Positions 7,218 through 16,280 of a stretch of DNA of 64,000 nt are shown piece by piece. The stretch covers positions 50,674 through 114,673 of the forward strand of contig CAKZSI010000007.1 of the NCBI GenBank assembly GCA_937918935.1, written 5' to 3'. This DNA comes from an uncultured Chloroflexales bacterium. GTDB lineage: Bacteria > Chloroflexota > Chloroflexia > Chloroflexales > Chloroflexaceae. The notes beneath the pieces are model-generated. The model was not told the DNA's origin. It ran no database searches and was given only the letters and a program-made list of their open reading frames with translations. The position numbers and the translations under genes are program-made. Position 1 is the stretch's first letter. Each line of letters starts with the position of its first letter.

Positions 7218-9566
7218 ATGAACCGCAAACGCTCCTGGTCGGCGCTGCTGACGCTCGTCTTTGCCCTGGCGCTCGGAACAATCACAGTTGGACGCGCACC
7301 TGCCACCCTGGCGACCGAACTGGCGCAGTCGGCAAGCGCCACCTATCCCTACTTCGAGAGTGAGGCGATTGAGCGGGCCGTCGGGTACCTGCGGACGCAG
7401 CAGGTGGCCAGCGGGGGTATCAACTCCTTCGGGGCCGGGGCTGACCCCGGCGGGACCAGCCGGTTGTTAATGTCGCTCAATGCGGTCGGCTACCCGGCTA
7501 ATGCGCTGTTATCCAGCGACAACCGGACCCTGGCCGATTATCTGGCCGCCGAAACGGTCGGCTACATCTACAAAGATGATACGCCGGCAACCGACAATCT
7601 CTTCCCCGGACGCGCGGGGCTGGTGCTTGGGGCGGTGAGCGCCGCCGGGCTGAACCCGCGCAACTTCGGCGGCGTGGACCTGATCGGCGCGCTCGAGGCG
7701 GTCTACCGCGCCGATGGCACGTACAGCACCGACGCGGTTGAGGGCTTCGCCAGCGGGCGCGCCAGTGAAATTAATCAGACCCTCGCAATCCTGGGACTGG
7801 TATCCGCGGGGCGCCCCATCCCGCCAGCGGCGACGCAGTGGTTGATTGATCGGCAGCGCGAGAACGGGAGCTGGATCAACAACGTTGATGTAACCGGCTA
7901 TGGCCTGCTGGCGCTGATCGGCAGCGGCAATGTCCCGCCAACCGATCCGGCGGTGCAACGGGCGGTGGCGTTCTTCCGCGCCAACCAGACCTCACGCACG
8001 GCCCTCTGGGGCGACATCGGCGGCGGCGAGCCGGCCAACAGCAGCGGCTGGGCCATGACTGCCCTGTCGGCCTATGGCTACGTGCCAATGACGAACAGTT
8101 GGGGCGCCGGTGGAACTAATCCGCGGCAGGCACTGCGCGGGCTGCAGAACAGCGAGGGCATCATTGCCCTGCGCTTCTTCAACGCCTACGCCACCCTGGA
8201 GGCGCTCTACGGCCTCACCGACCAGCCCCTGTTCCTGGGGCGTCCGTTGCGGGTCGAGCGGGCGCTGGCCTACCTCAGGGGGCTGCAAAATGCCGATGGC
8301 GGCTGGCCCGACTTCGGGAGCGCCTCGTCGCCGGGCGGAACGCTGGATACGCTCTTCGCCTTCGTGGCCGCCGGGTACGACCCCAATCAGATCCGCAGCT
8401 CCGCCAACAACGGGCCCCTCGACTTCCTGGCCACGGCTGCGCCGACCTACACCCGCGACGACAGCAACCGGATCTTCCCGGCCCAGACCGGCAAGCTGAT
8501 CGTCGGCGTCGTGGCGGCGGGCGGCAATCCCGCCGATTTTGCGGGCTTCAATCTGGTGAGCGATCTGCAATCCACCCTTCAGGCCAGCGGCTCCTACAGC
8601 ACCGACGCGCAACGAGGTTTCACCAGCGGCGCGCCCGGCGTCACCAACCAGTCCTTCGCCATACTGGGCCTCGTTGCGGCCGGCCAGTCGATTCCCCTGG
8701 CGGCAATCAATTTCCTGACCAGCCTCCAGACAGCCAGTGGTAGCTGGGGAAGCCCTGACGAGACTGGTCTGGCCCTCCAGGCGCTGAGCGCCGCTGGCGT
8801 CGCGCCGAACGCGCCCGCCGTGGTAAACGGCGTCAATTACCTGCGCACCACCCAGGCCGCCAGCGGGGGATGGGAAGCCTTCGGCGCGGTGAACAGCAAC
8901 TCGACCGCCTACGCTATTCAGGGGTTGCTCGCCGCCGGGGTGGATCTGACCCGGCCGGAGTGGCGCAAGCAGGGTCGCTGGCCCCTGGGCGCGCTAGCCA
9001 GTTTCCAGAAGCCCAACGGCCCCTTCGTCTACTCCTGGGGCCCGGAGAGTGGCGGCTTTAACCCCGCGGCCAACAACCTGCTCGCTACCCGGCAGAGCAT
9101 CCCGGCCCTGCTCGGCGCCTTTTACCCGTATCGGACAACCGGCCCCCTGGCTTCGAACTTCACGCCAATCAACCGTGGGCCAGACCCTGACCGGCTGGTG
9201 ACCGCACCGCTGATTATCCAGTTCAACCCCCAGCGTACCCAGGCCACGGTCATTGCGCCTTTCGGCAGCGATCTGAACGGCAATGGCAGCGCGACCATTG
9301 AGTGGGACGTCATTCGCGGCCCGGGGGGAGCAGCGGCGCCGACGGCATTCCAGAGCGCCCCGGCCACCCGCGAGCCAGGGGCCTTCCGGGCGACGATCAA
9401 CCTCAGCGGCGCTAACTTCGGCCCCCTTGATACGCTGCGGGCGCGGGCAACCTTCAGCGACCCTGATGGCGTTCAGGACGGCACGACCCTGACGACCAAT
9501 CCTGTCGCTGTGATCGGCGACCTGGGGCCGCAGCGGGTGTATCTGCCATTTGCTGCCCGGCGCTAA
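7218..9566 (+). CDS. Secreted double alpha/alpha-toroid protein (prenyltransferase/cobalamin-binder fold)
   Basis: 782 aa from the ATG at 7218 (GGAG 9 nt upstream). A signal peptide covers residues ~1-32. Two successive regions (~40-300 and ~340-640) are built of helical repeats with QxxSGG-, GSW- and GGW-type turns (NADGGWPDFG, TASGSWGSPDE, AASGGWEAFG), as in squalene-cyclase/prenyltransferase toroids and the alpha domain of intrinsic factor and transcobalamin. The C-terminal ~130 residues look like an Ig-type beta domain and end in VYLPFAARR. It lies between a BtuF-like lipoprotein and DUF4430-like proteins, downstream of a B12 riboswitch. I infer an extracellular corrinoid-capturing protein; a glycan or peptide binder is possible. 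Confidence 0.75.
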   Translation: MNRKRSWSALLTLVFALALGTITVGRAPATLATELAQSASATYPYFESEAIERAVGYLRTQQVASGGINSFGAGADPGGTSRLLMSLNAVGYPANALLSSDNRTLADYLAAETVGYIYKDDTPATDNLFPGRAGLVLGAVSAAGLNPRNFGGVDLIGALEAVYRADGTYSTDAVEGFASGRASEINQTLAILGLVSAGRPIPPAATQWLIDRQRENGSWINNVDVTGYGLLALIGSGNVPPTDPAVQRAVAFFRANQTSRTALWGDIGGGEPANSSGWAMTALSAYGYVPMTNSWGAGGTNPRQALRGLQNSEGIIALRFFNAYATLEALYGLTDQPLFLGRPLRVERALAYLRGLQNADGGWPDFGSASSPGGTLDTLFAFVAAGYDPNQIRSSANNGPLDFLATAAPTYTRDDSNRIFPAQTGKLIVGVVAAGGNPADFAGFNLVSDLQSTLQASGSYSTDAQRGFTSGAPGVTNQSFAILGLVAAGQSIPLAAINFLTSLQTASGSWGSPDETGLALQALSAAGVAPNAPAVVNGVNYLRTTQAASGGWEAFGAVNSNSTAYAIQGLLAAGVDLTRPEWRKQGRWPLGALASFQKPNGPFVYSWGPESGGFNPAANNLLATRQSIPALLGAFYPYRTTGPLASNFTPINRGPDPDRLVTAPLIIQFNPQRTQATVIAPFGSDLNGNGSATIEWDVIRGPGGAAAPTAFQSAPATREPGAFRATINLSGANFGPLDTLRARATFSDPDGVQDGTTLTTNPVAVIGDLGPQRVYLPFAARR

Positions 9567-9597
9567 CGGCTTTCCGCAGTGGCAGGGGAGGATCTGG

Positions 9598-10008
9598 ATG
9601 GAACCAGTCAACCACCCACAACAACCGCGCATCCGGTTGCTCCGCTGGCTGCTCCTGCTTGGCGGCACGCTGTCGCTGGGGATCGGCGCACTTGGAACAG
9701 TAGTGCCAGGGCTGCCGACAACACCGTTCGTACTCCTCGCGGCCGCCTGCTATGTTCGCAGCTCCGAGCGGCTCTACCGCTGGCTGATCACCAATCGCGT
9801 CTTCGGGCCGGTGCTGGAAACCTGGCGCACCCATCGCGGAATGACCCTGCGCGCGAAACTGGTCACCCTGACGCTGGTCTGGCTCATGCTGGGCAGCGCG
9901 GCGCTGTTCCTGGCGGAAAGCCTGTTTATGAAGCTCGTCCTCATTGGAATTGCCAGCGTCAAGACGGTGGTTCTGGCGCGTATTCGCACCGTCGCGGCAG
10001 AAGGTTGA
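9598..10008 (+). CDS. DUF454 (YbaN-like) small membrane protein
   Basis: 136 aa from the ATG at 9598 (GGGGAGG upstream). The YbaN/DUF454 pattern is clear: GxLGTVVPGLPTTPFVLLAAACY near residue 35, then SSERLYRWLITNRVFGP and a C-terminal pair of membrane helices. Function in the family is unknown. It starts 31 bp after the toroid gene on the same strand and is probably co-transcribed with it. Confidence 0.8.
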   Translation: MEPVNHPQQPRIRLLRWLLLLGGTLSLGIGALGTVVPGLPTTPFVLLAAACYVRSSERLYRWLITNRVFGPVLETWRTHRGMTLRAKLVTLTLVWLMLGSAALFLAESLFMKLVLIGIASVKTVVLARIRTVAAEG

Positions 10009-10049
10009 CGCCGGTAGTTGTGCAGTAAGAGCCTGTAGGAGCAATCACC

Positions 10050-10892
10050 GTGAGCATACCGCCGATTGATTTTGTCGCCGCCTGGGCCGCTGCGATGCGC
10101 CGGCGCCCGAGCAGGCGGCTCGATCCAGCCGAGGATCGCGCCTTCTGGCAGCAGTATGCCGCGGAATACGATGGGCGCGCCGGAGCGGCAGGTACGGCGA
10201 CCCGCTGCCTGGCCCTGGTCGCCGGCTTGCTCCGCCCCGACGATACGCTGCTCGATGTCGGCGCGGGCACGGGGCGCTTCGCCCTCCCCCTGGCCCGGCA
10301 CGTGCGTGCGGTGACGGCCCTCGACCAGTCGGCGGCAATGCTCGATCTGCTTCAGCGTAAGGCCTCATTCCACAGCATTACCAATATCCACTGCATCGAA
10401 GCCGAATGGCCCGATGCAGCGGTCGAACCGCACGATGTGGTGCTGGCGGCCTGGTCGCTCTACCGACAGCTCGACCTCGGCGTGGCTCTCGCCAGACTGG
10501 TCGCTGTCACCCGGCGAACCCTTGTGGTGCTGGATGGAGTGGGGTGCGATCCACCCCATCGGCCGCTCTTCGAGCGCTACTTCGGCCCCTGGAGTGAGTC
10601 TGAACTCCCGAATCACCTCTACCTGGCCGGCGCTCTCTGGCAACAGGGGCTGCTGGCCGAGGTGCAGATCGTGACCGAAACGCCAACCATGATCGGGGAA
10701 ACAGCTTACGAGATTGCCGCTCAACTGGCGCCGTTAAACACTCCACCAGAGGTCGTCACGGCGCTGGCGTATGACCTGGCGCCTCTGCTCGCTCCGTCCG
10801 AAGAAGGGTGCTGTTATGTCTACCAGCAGGCAGTGGGGGCGGTAATCTGGCATGCGAGTAACCCGGAAAGTTGCACGAAGACCTTCCCCTGA
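10050..10892 (+). CDS. Class I SAM-dependent methyltransferase
   Basis: 280 aa from a GTG start with TAGGAG upstream. Motif I LLDVGAGTGRFALPLA (~residues 68-83), then an acidic strand-2 end (VTALDQS) and a motif-IV-like region (HDVVLAAWSL). The C-terminal half gives no clear substrate clue. Its place in the corrinoid locus allows a role in tetrapyrrole or cofactor modification, but that is only inference; no corrin methyltransferase (CbiF/CbiL-type) signature is visible. Confidence 0.7.
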   Translation: MSIPPIDFVAAWAAAMRRRPSRRLDPAEDRAFWQQYAAEYDGRAGAAGTATRCLALVAGLLRPDDTLLDVGAGTGRFALPLARHVRAVTALDQSAAMLDLLQRKASFHSITNIHCIEAEWPDAAVEPHDVVLAAWSLYRQLDLGVALARLVAVTRRTLVVLDGVGCDPPHRPLFERYFGPWSESELPNHLYLAGALWQQGLLAEVQIVTETPTMIGETAYEIAAQLAPLNTPPEVVTALAYDLAPLLAPSEEGCCYVYQQAVGAVIWHASNPESCTKTFP

Positions 10893-10902
10893 CAGGCAGA
10901 GG

Positions 10903-10927
10903 TATGGGGAAACCCGGTCTCCCCATA
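10903..10927. repeat. GGGGAAACC-type palindromic repeat
   Basis: Near-perfect palindrome TATGGGGAAACC / GGTCTCCCCATA just after the methyltransferase stop. It is a single copy of the intergenic family also seen at 3140, 14744, 14878, 26671, 33876, 35202 and 61489. It may act as a terminator or RNA-stability element. Confidence 0.6.
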
Positions 10928-10958
10928 CCCTCTTTTAGCCTCTCTTTATTTGAAAACG

Positions 10959-11534
10959 ATGCCAATTTCTGTACCCGAAAAACCAACCAGTAGAGAGCAA
11001 CCGGCAGCGCCCTGGGCCAGACGCTTCCGCTGCGCTCGCTTGCTGTGCGCCTGGCTGGCCCTGCTGCTGCTCACGCTGGCGGTTCCGCCCCCGGCGACGC
11101 CCTCCGCCGTGGCCTCCCGCCAGCACCAGGCCGGGCTGATCGTGCAAACCGGGGAGGGTGAGGCGATTACGCAGTGCATCAGTTTTGAGGAGGAGCAGAT
11201 CAGCGGGCTGGCCCTGCTGGAGCGTTCGGGCATACCCTTCGCCGCTGTCAACGATGAACGCTACGGCGCCTTCATCTGTGGTATTGCCGGCGCGGGCTGC
11301 CCGGCGGAGCGTTGTCTGTGCGCCTACCCGCCCCGTTACTGGCAGTACTGGCTGCTGGAACCTGATGGCTGGCGTGTTTCGCCCGTGGGCGCCAGCGGCC
11401 GCGTAGTGCGCAATGGCGATGTGGACGGCTGGGTCTGGCTGCGCGATGCGGACGGCCCGCGCTTCGACGAGCGCTTTGTCAATCCCTGTCAGGCGCCGGC
11501 AGACGGGCGTGTGTATGTGCCACTGATAAGGTGA
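10959..11534 (+). CDS. Secreted DUF4430-like protein (short form)
   Basis: 191 aa from the ATG at 10959 (a TTG at 10950 is possible; no clear ribosome site). A signal/anchor helix spans ~28-48. The mature domain reads AGLIVQTGEGEAITQC, GLALLERSG, YGAFICGIAGAGCP, a YWQYWLLEPDGW stretch and NGDVDGWVW. That order (a leading strand, a 'leu-leu' helix, a YWxYW strand, and a final GDVxxW) is what I would expect of DUF4430, the beta domain of transcobalamin/intrinsic factor. It adds a Cys cluster (GCPAERCLC). It ends in VYVPLIR. The next gene is a longer paralogue. A corrinoid-binding role is inferred from context. Confidence 0.65.
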   Translation: MPISVPEKPTSREQPAAPWARRFRCARLLCAWLALLLLTLAVPPPATPSAVASRQHQAGLIVQTGEGEAITQCISFEEEQISGLALLERSGIPFAAVNDERYGAFICGIAGAGCPAERCLCAYPPRYWQYWLLEPDGWRVSPVGASGRVVRNGDVDGWVWLRDADGPRFDERFVNPCQAPADGRVYVPLIR

Positions 11535-11628
11535 GTATTCCTCTCCTTACCCTGCCCCGCACCCTTTTCACCTGCGCTCGAGAGGGAGGGCGCTGCGGGG
11601 AGAGTGAGGACCACCCATACCATAACGG

Positions 11629-13083
11629 ATGAAATCCTCCCGACAACCCGGCCCCCGGCTACCCGGCGTCGCCAGCATACTCGTTGGCCTCCTGGCGCTG
11701 CTGACGCTGGGGATCGGCCTGGCACCGGGGGCGCACCCGTTCCGCTTGCACACAGCGCATGCGCATCATGGCCCAATCCCATCGGAACGCCCTGTACAGC
11801 AATCCAAAATCCAAAATCCCAGATCCCAGATCCAGAACGCCTCTCCGACCAGCCGCGCCGATCAGCCGACCGAGGCCGGGCTGGTCATCGAGTATGACGA
11901 TGGCCGCCTGGAGACCTTCTGCGTTGACACCGGCGACCCGTTCGGCACGACTGCGGAACAACTCCTGCTAAATGCGCCACTGGAGACGCAGATGTTTCGC
12001 GAGTACGGCAACTTGTTCGTGTGTCGCATCGGCGACAGAGGATGCCCACGAGAGGACTGCCTGTGCGCTTACGCTGGCGACGCACCGCAAAGTCGCCTCT
12101 GGATGAGCTACCAGCTCCGCGATGGCGGCTGGCAGACCCCTGAGCCGGCGGAGGTCAACCTCAGCCGCCGGCGGGTGTTTCCGGGGGATGTTGAGGCGTG
12201 GGTCTGGGGCTATCCCGGCGATGGACACGGACAGGGCGCGGCTCGGCCGTCGCGGGTGATTGCCTTTGCGCAGATCTGCGCCGCGACAACCCCTACCCCA
12301 ACCCCCACTACGACGACGACGCCCACACCCACTGATACAGTTATGCCAACCGACACCCCTGCGCCCACCGATACGCCACGTTCTGCCGACACGCCCCTGC
12401 CGGCGCCCGCTCTTCCGGCGCCGCTGCCAGAGCAGAACGGGCCGATTGTCCTGCCTGCGGCATCGCCGACCCGCCCGGTGTTGCCGACGTTCGTGCAACC
12501 CTCGCGGACGGCCACGCCTCCGGTGCGCGAGGGGGCGCCTGCAACCAGTGCCCCGGTCCATCTGCCGCTGGTGCGCGGCATGGCGGAGCCGCCGCCGCCA
12601 CCGGTTGACACACCCCCGATGGTGGCGCTCGAACCCACTCTCTCGTCGCCAGCGCCTACCGCTACCATTCCCGCATCACCCACACCACGCCTCGATCTGA
12701 CGGCCACAGCGGCGATCCTCCAGACCGAGTTTGCTGTCCCATCTGCCCCGGCCACGCCTACAGGCGCCAGCGGGAAGTCAAACACCGACGGTGATCTGGC
12801 GACGACCCCGACTGTCATACCGCCGCATGCCACACGCATACCTCGCCCAACCCGACCTGTTGCCGGCGGGGTCGCGCGTCCCGATGCCGCGCCGTACCCG
12901 GCGCCGCAGGCGCAGGCGTACCCGGCGCCGCAGGCGCCGGCATCGCGTACCGCTGAGCCGCCGATCAGTCTCGTTCCCTGGCTGGCGCTGTCAGTGGGGA
13001 TCGTCCTGGCAGCGGTGCTGGCCCTGGCGCTTGCGCAACGCCGCGCCAATCGTGATCTGGAAAAGGACGCTGAAGGAGGTTGA
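11629..13083 (+). CDS. Membrane-anchored DUF4430-like protein with Pro/Thr-rich stalk
   Basis: 484 aa from the ATG at 11629 (no clear ribosome site). A signal peptide ends near residue 45 (AHAHH). Residues ~80-200 are a DUF4430-like domain aligned with the upstream paralogue: [38 protein letters not shown] and [11 protein letters not shown] ~230-residue Pro/Thr/Ala stalk follows, and a C-terminal membrane helix ([22 protein letters not shown]) with an RR-rich tail. HLPLVRG, like the C-terminal motif of the paralogue, appears inside the stalk. The layout suggests a cell-surface receptor handing a ligand to BtuFCD. The stop overlaps the next gene's ribosome site. Confidence 0.65.
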   Translation: MKSSRQPGPRLPGVASILVGLLALLTLGIGLAPGAHPFRLHTAHAHHGPIPSERPVQQSKIQNPRSQIQNASPTSRADQPTEAGLVIEYDDGRLETFCVDTGDPFGTTAEQLLLNAPLETQMFREYGNLFVCRIGDRGCPREDCLCAYAGDAPQSRLWMSYQLRDGGWQTPEPAEVNLSRRRVFPGDVEAWVWGYPGDGHGQGAARPSRVIAFAQICAATTPTPTPTTTTTPTPTDTVMPTDTPAPTDTPRSADTPLPAPALPAPLPEQNGPIVLPAASPTRPVLPTFVQPSRTATPPVREGAPATSAPVHLPLVRGMAEPPPPPVDTPPMVALEPTLSSPAPTATIPASPTPRLDLTATAAILQTEFAVPSAPATPTGASGKSNTDGDLATTPTVIPPHATRIPRPTRPVAGGVARPDAAPYPAPQAQAYPAPQAPASRTAEPPISLVPWLALSVGIVLAAVLALALAQRRANRDLEKDAEGG

Positions 13084-13103
13084 CCGTGCCCGGAAGGCCC
13101 ACA

Positions 13104-13412
13104 ATGAACCCGTACACTCGCCACATCTTTATCTGCACCGGGAGCTACTGTGACCCCCAGGGCCTGACAGAGGCGCTCTACGCTCGTCTGCCGCGTCTGC
13201 TCGGCGCCCTGGGACACTACGAAAACCCTCGGCGGGTCAAGCGAGGCACAGCCGCGTGCCTTGGCGTTTGTTCCGGCGGGCCGCTTGTGGTGGTGTACCC
13301 CGAGGGGATCTGGTACCACCACGTAGACGAATCCGTGCTTGAACGCATCGTGCGCGAGCACCTTGAGCAGAACCGTCCTGTCGAGGAGTATATCTTTCAC
13401 CGTCTGGGGTAG
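13104..13412 (+). CDS. Thioredoxin-like [2Fe-2S] ferredoxin
   Basis: 102 aa from the ATG at 13104; a GTG at 13086 with a strong AAGGAGG is an equally possible start. The four cluster ligands follow the thioredoxin-like ferredoxin pattern: [10 protein letters not shown] and, ~37 residues later, ACLGVC, then [15 protein letters not shown]. Such ferredoxins supply electrons to metabolic enzymes and are often near cobalamin genes, where they could reduce cob(II)alamin; that role is inferred. It is translationally coupled to the upstream anchored protein. Confidence 0.8.
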   Translation: MNPYTRHIFICTGSYCDPQGLTEALYARLPRLLGALGHYENPRRVKRGTAACLGVCSGGPLVVVYPEGIWYHHVDESVLERIVREHLEQNRPVEEYIFHRLG

Positions 13413-13489
13413 GGTGAGATTCTGGCCCGGGCGCATCATTTCTGGACCCGGCGCGCGCAACTCTCCGGGTGCAGAGGGGCCAGGTATGG

Positions 13490-13528
13490 GCAACCCTTCG
13501 GGTTGCGGAAAGGACTGCCCCTTCGGGG
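13490..13528 (+). promoter_or_regulatory. Two adjacent cUUCGg-tetraloop hairpins upstream of btuC
   Basis: GCAACCCTTCGGGTTGC (13490-13506) and CCCCTTCGGGG (13518-13528) each close on a C(UUCG)G loop. There is no T-run, so these are more likely RNA stability elements than terminators. Confidence 0.4.
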
Positions 13529-13568
13529 TGGGACCTCGGAGATGCACCAGGTCGAAAGTGAGTTACGT

Positions 13569-14669
13569 ATGGCCGAAATAACCCGCTCAACATCCGAAAC
13601 GACCGCTGCTGCCTCCCCCTGGCCGCGGCTGGGGTTGCGCCCCCTGGCCCTGGTGGTGATGTTCGGCGTGGTGGTTGGTGCCTTTTTGCTCAGCCTGAGT
13701 CTCGGATCGGTGCGCATTCCGCTGGAGCAGGTGCTGACGATCCTGCTCGGTGGTGAGGCGGAACGTGCGACGTGGAGGACGATCGTCTTCGACTTTCGTC
13801 TCCCCAAGGCGCTTACCGCCACCCTGGCCGGAGCGGCCCTCGGCGTCAGTGGTCTGCAAATGCAGACCCTCTTCCGCAATCCGCTGGCCGACCCCTTCGT
13901 GCTGGGGGTCAGTTCGGGCGCCAGTCTGGGGGTGGCCCTGGTGGTGCTGACCGTGGGCGCAGCCAACAATACCCTGCTCGCCGTCGCCGGTCTGCTCGGC
14001 AACCTGAGCCTGGTAGCCGCCGCCAGCCTCGGCGCGGGCGCGGTGCTCATCCTGGTGCTGGCCCTGGCCCGGCGCGTGCAGAGCAGCGTGACCCTGCTCA
14101 TCCTGGGCTTGATGATCGGCTATCTGACCAGCGCGATTGTCAGCCTGCTGCTCTATTTCAGCATCGCCGAACGCATCCAGGCTTATGTCGCCTGGAGCTT
14201 CGGCAGCTTTGGCGGGGTGACCTGGACGCAGATGCGCGTCCTGGCCCCGACGATCCTTGCCGGCTTGCTGCTCGCCCTGGTGCTGACCAAGGCTCTCAAC
14301 GCCCTGCTGCTGGGCGAAGCCTATGCCCGCAGCATGGGTCTGGACATCCGCCGGGCGCGGGTGGGCATCGTCGCCAGCGGGGCGGTGCTCGCCGGGGCGG
14401 TGACGGCCTTCTGCGGACCGATTGCTTTCCTGGGCATCGCCATCCCGCACCTCTGCCGCGCCCTGTTGCGCAGCGCCGATCACCGTGTCCTCATCCCCGC
14501 CTGCGCCCTGGTTGGCGCCACCGCCGCTCTCCTGGCCGACCTGGTGGCCCAGGCCCCCGGCACGAACGTGGTGCTGCCGTTGAACGCCATCACCGCCCTG
14601 GTCGGCGCGCCGGTGGTGGTGTGGATCATTTTGCGCCGCGGCGTTGGGAGAGGCACGTTTGGCGTATGA
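13569..14669 (+). CDS. btuC: BtuC/FecCD-family ABC permease
   Basis: 366 aa from the ATG at 13569; longer versions start at 13503 or 13542. About ten membrane helices. Signature stretches are FRLPKALTATLAGAALGVSGLQMQTLFRNPLADPFVLGVSSGAS and, near the end, GPIAFLGIAIPHLCRALL. This family transports cobalamin, haem or ferric siderophores, taking them from a BtuF-type lipoprotein using a BtuD-type ATPase. Both partners follow on the same strand. Cobalamin is the favoured substrate because of the riboswitch, CobN and CbiZ. Confidence 0.88.
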   Translation: MAEITRSTSETTAAASPWPRLGLRPLALVVMFGVVVGAFLLSLSLGSVRIPLEQVLTILLGGEAERATWRTIVFDFRLPKALTATLAGAALGVSGLQMQTLFRNPLADPFVLGVSSGASLGVALVVLTVGAANNTLLAVAGLLGNLSLVAAASLGAGAVLILVLALARRVQSSVTLLILGLMIGYLTSAIVSLLLYFSIAERIQAYVAWSFGSFGGVTWTQMRVLAPTILAGLLLALVLTKALNALLLGEAYARSMGLDIRRARVGIVASGAVLAGAVTAFCGPIAFLGIAIPHLCRALLRSADHRVLIPACALVGATAALLADLVAQAPGTNVVLPLNAITALVGAPVVVWIILRRGVGRGTFGV

Positions 14670-14731
14670 CCAGGCTCACCTCTGTCCGCAGGGGCGCGAG
14701 GAGGCCGTGCCTCCTTGCAATCCCCGGCTGG

Positions 14732-14925
14732 TTGGCGGGGGGTGGGGAAACCGGGTTTCCCCCCGCGCCTGCCGGCGGGGAGGGTCTGGGAGGGCAAAGC
14801 TCTCCCAGACACCCGACTGCTCGCTTTGAGAAACGCCAAGGCGCTGCGGGCGCCACGAACCCCGATTGGCGGGGGGTGGGGAAACCGGGTTTCCCCCCGC
14901 GCCTGCCGGCGGGGAGGGTCTGGGA
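14732..14925. repeat. Perfect 60-bp direct repeat (two copies) between btuC and btuD
   Basis: 14732-14791 and 14866-14925 are identical over 60 bp. Each copy contains the GGGGAAACCGGGTTTCCCC palindrome followed by CGCGCCTGCCGGCGGGGAGGG. The 317-bp gap (14670-14986) holds nothing else. The exact identity points to a recent duplication of a dispersed intergenic element. Confidence 0.85.
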
Positions 14926-14986
14926 TAACATCGCCCTGCCGGAAAGCCTCTTTCCAGAGGACCATTAGTATAGCGAAACCACGCCC

Positions 14987-16024
14987 ATGAGCACAACCGT
15001 ACTGGCAACCGAAGACCTGAGCATCGGCTACGCGCCCCGCCGCAGCCCGCGGCGGGTAATTGCCGACAACCTGAACCTGGCCCTCCACGCCGGGGAGGTA
15101 GTGTGCCTGCTGGGACCCAACGGCGTGGGCAAGTCCACCCTGCTGCGCACGCTGGTGGGCATGCAGCCGCCCCTGGCCGGGCGGGTGTTCCTCGACGGGG
15201 CCGACCTCACCACCCTCAGCCCGCGTGAGGTGGCCCGGCGCCTCAGCGTCGTGCTCACCGAACGCATTGAGGTAGGGCAACTGACCGCCTACGCCCTGGT
15301 GGCCCTGGGGCGCCACCCGCACACCGACTGGAGCGGCCGGCTGACACCGCACGATGAGGAGGTTGCGCGCCGGGCGCTGGAAGCAGTGGACGCGGTGAAC
15401 CTGGCGGCGCGGCTGGTGCACGAACTGAGCGACGGCGAGCGCCAGCGAGTGATGGTGGCGCGGGCGCTGGCCCAGGAGCCGCTGGTGATGATCCTCGACG
15501 AACCGACCGCCTTTCTCGACCTGCCGCGCCGGGTGGAGATGATGCGCCTGCTACGCCGCCTGGCCCGCGAGACCAACCGTGCGCTGCTGCTCTCTACCCA
15601 CGACCTGGACCTGGCCCTGCGCAGCGCCGACGCCCTCTGGCTGCTGGCGCCGGGGGGCATGATGCACGTGGGCGCGCCCGAAGACCTGGTGCTCGGCGGG
15701 GCCTTCGAAGCTGCCTTCGCCAGCGAGGGGATCACCTTTGACCGCTATCAAGGCCATTTCCACGTTCATCCCCCCTCCTACCGGCGCGTGGCCCTGTCCG
15801 GCGACGGGCTGATCGGTGCGTGGACCACCCGCGCCCTGGAGCGGGCTGGCTGCCTGGTCGTTGACGGCGACGAACCGGCCCTGGCGCGGGTAGTCATCTC
15901 CGGCAGCGAAACGGCTCCGCGCTGGAACCTCTGGCTCGATGGCGCCGCGCCGCAGCGGGTCGCCTCGCTGCGCGAGCTGGTCGCCGTGATTCGTCAGCAC
16001 GCACTGAAGGAGGAGGCAGCGTAA
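14987..16024 (+). CDS. btuD: BtuD/FecE-family ABC ATPase with C-terminal extension
   Basis: 345 aa, ATG at 14987 without a clear ribosome site. Walker A GPNGVGKST (~residues 44-52), signature LSDGERQR, Walker B VMILDEPT and switch STHDLDLALRSAD. Beyond ~residue 255 there is an extra ~90-residue domain (from HVHPPSYRRVALSGDG to the end) not found in minimal BtuD; such tails in related ATPases are taken to be regulatory. It powers the BtuC permease encoded upstream. Confidence 0.87.
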   Translation: MSTTVLATEDLSIGYAPRRSPRRVIADNLNLALHAGEVVCLLGPNGVGKSTLLRTLVGMQPPLAGRVFLDGADLTTLSPREVARRLSVVLTERIEVGQLTAYALVALGRHPHTDWSGRLTPHDEEVARRALEAVDAVNLAARLVHELSDGERQRVMVARALAQEPLVMILDEPTAFLDLPRRVEMMRLLRRLARETNRALLLSTHDLDLALRSADALWLLAPGGMMHVGAPEDLVLGGAFEAAFASEGITFDRYQGHFHVHPPSYRRVALSGDGLIGAWTTRALERAGCLVVDGDEPALARVVISGSETAPRWNLWLDGAAPQRVASLRELVAVIRQHALKEEAA

Positions 16025-16060
16025 TCCCGTTCTATTTCACTGGCTCAATCCCCGCGCCAG

Positions 16061-16264
16061 ATGCCATGCGCGGGGTTGCGCCAGAGACTGGAGGCAAATT
16101 TCCTCCCCAACCCCTTCTACTCAAGCGCAATGCAACGCCTCGACGCGCCCGACTGGTCGCGCCTGGCCCTCTGGGATGAGCTGCGGCGGCAGTACCTGGG
16201 CCTGGAACCTGACCCGAAGGACCGCAGCGCGACCCGCTTCGAGCACGCCCAGGCGTTGACCTGA
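16061..16264 (+). CDS. Small protein upstream of the second BtuF-like gene
   Basis: 67 aa from the ATG at 16061, or 44 aa from the ATG at 16130. It reads as charged helix (LWDELRRQYLGLEP, SATRFEHAQAL). No family recognised. Its position, directly before a BtuF-like gene, matches the small ORF at 5469-5687, and both contain an LW(H/D)EL motif. Coding status is uncertain. Confidence 0.4.
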   Translation: MPCAGLRQRLEANFLPNPFYSSAMQRLDAPDWSRLALWDELRRQYLGLEPDPKDRSATRFEHAQALT

Positions 16265-16280
16265 AGAAAGGGAATCGGCC

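Noticed and set aside
5321..7342. 673-codon minus-strand ORF opposite the BtuF-like gene
   Set aside because: A shadow frame of a GC-rich gene; the plus strand has a lipoprotein signal and a clear family.
11797..11840. Short imperfect ATCCAAA/ATCCCAG repeats as a mobile element
   Set aside because: They lie inside the coding sequence of the anchored protein and are only low-complexity; a similar GATT-rich string at 276-312 is too short to judge.
12290..12960. Genes in other frames across the Pro/Thr-rich stalk
   Set aside because: All are Arg/Pro-rich shadows of the low-complexity stalk; the plus-strand frame continues from a signal peptide to a C-terminal membrane helix.
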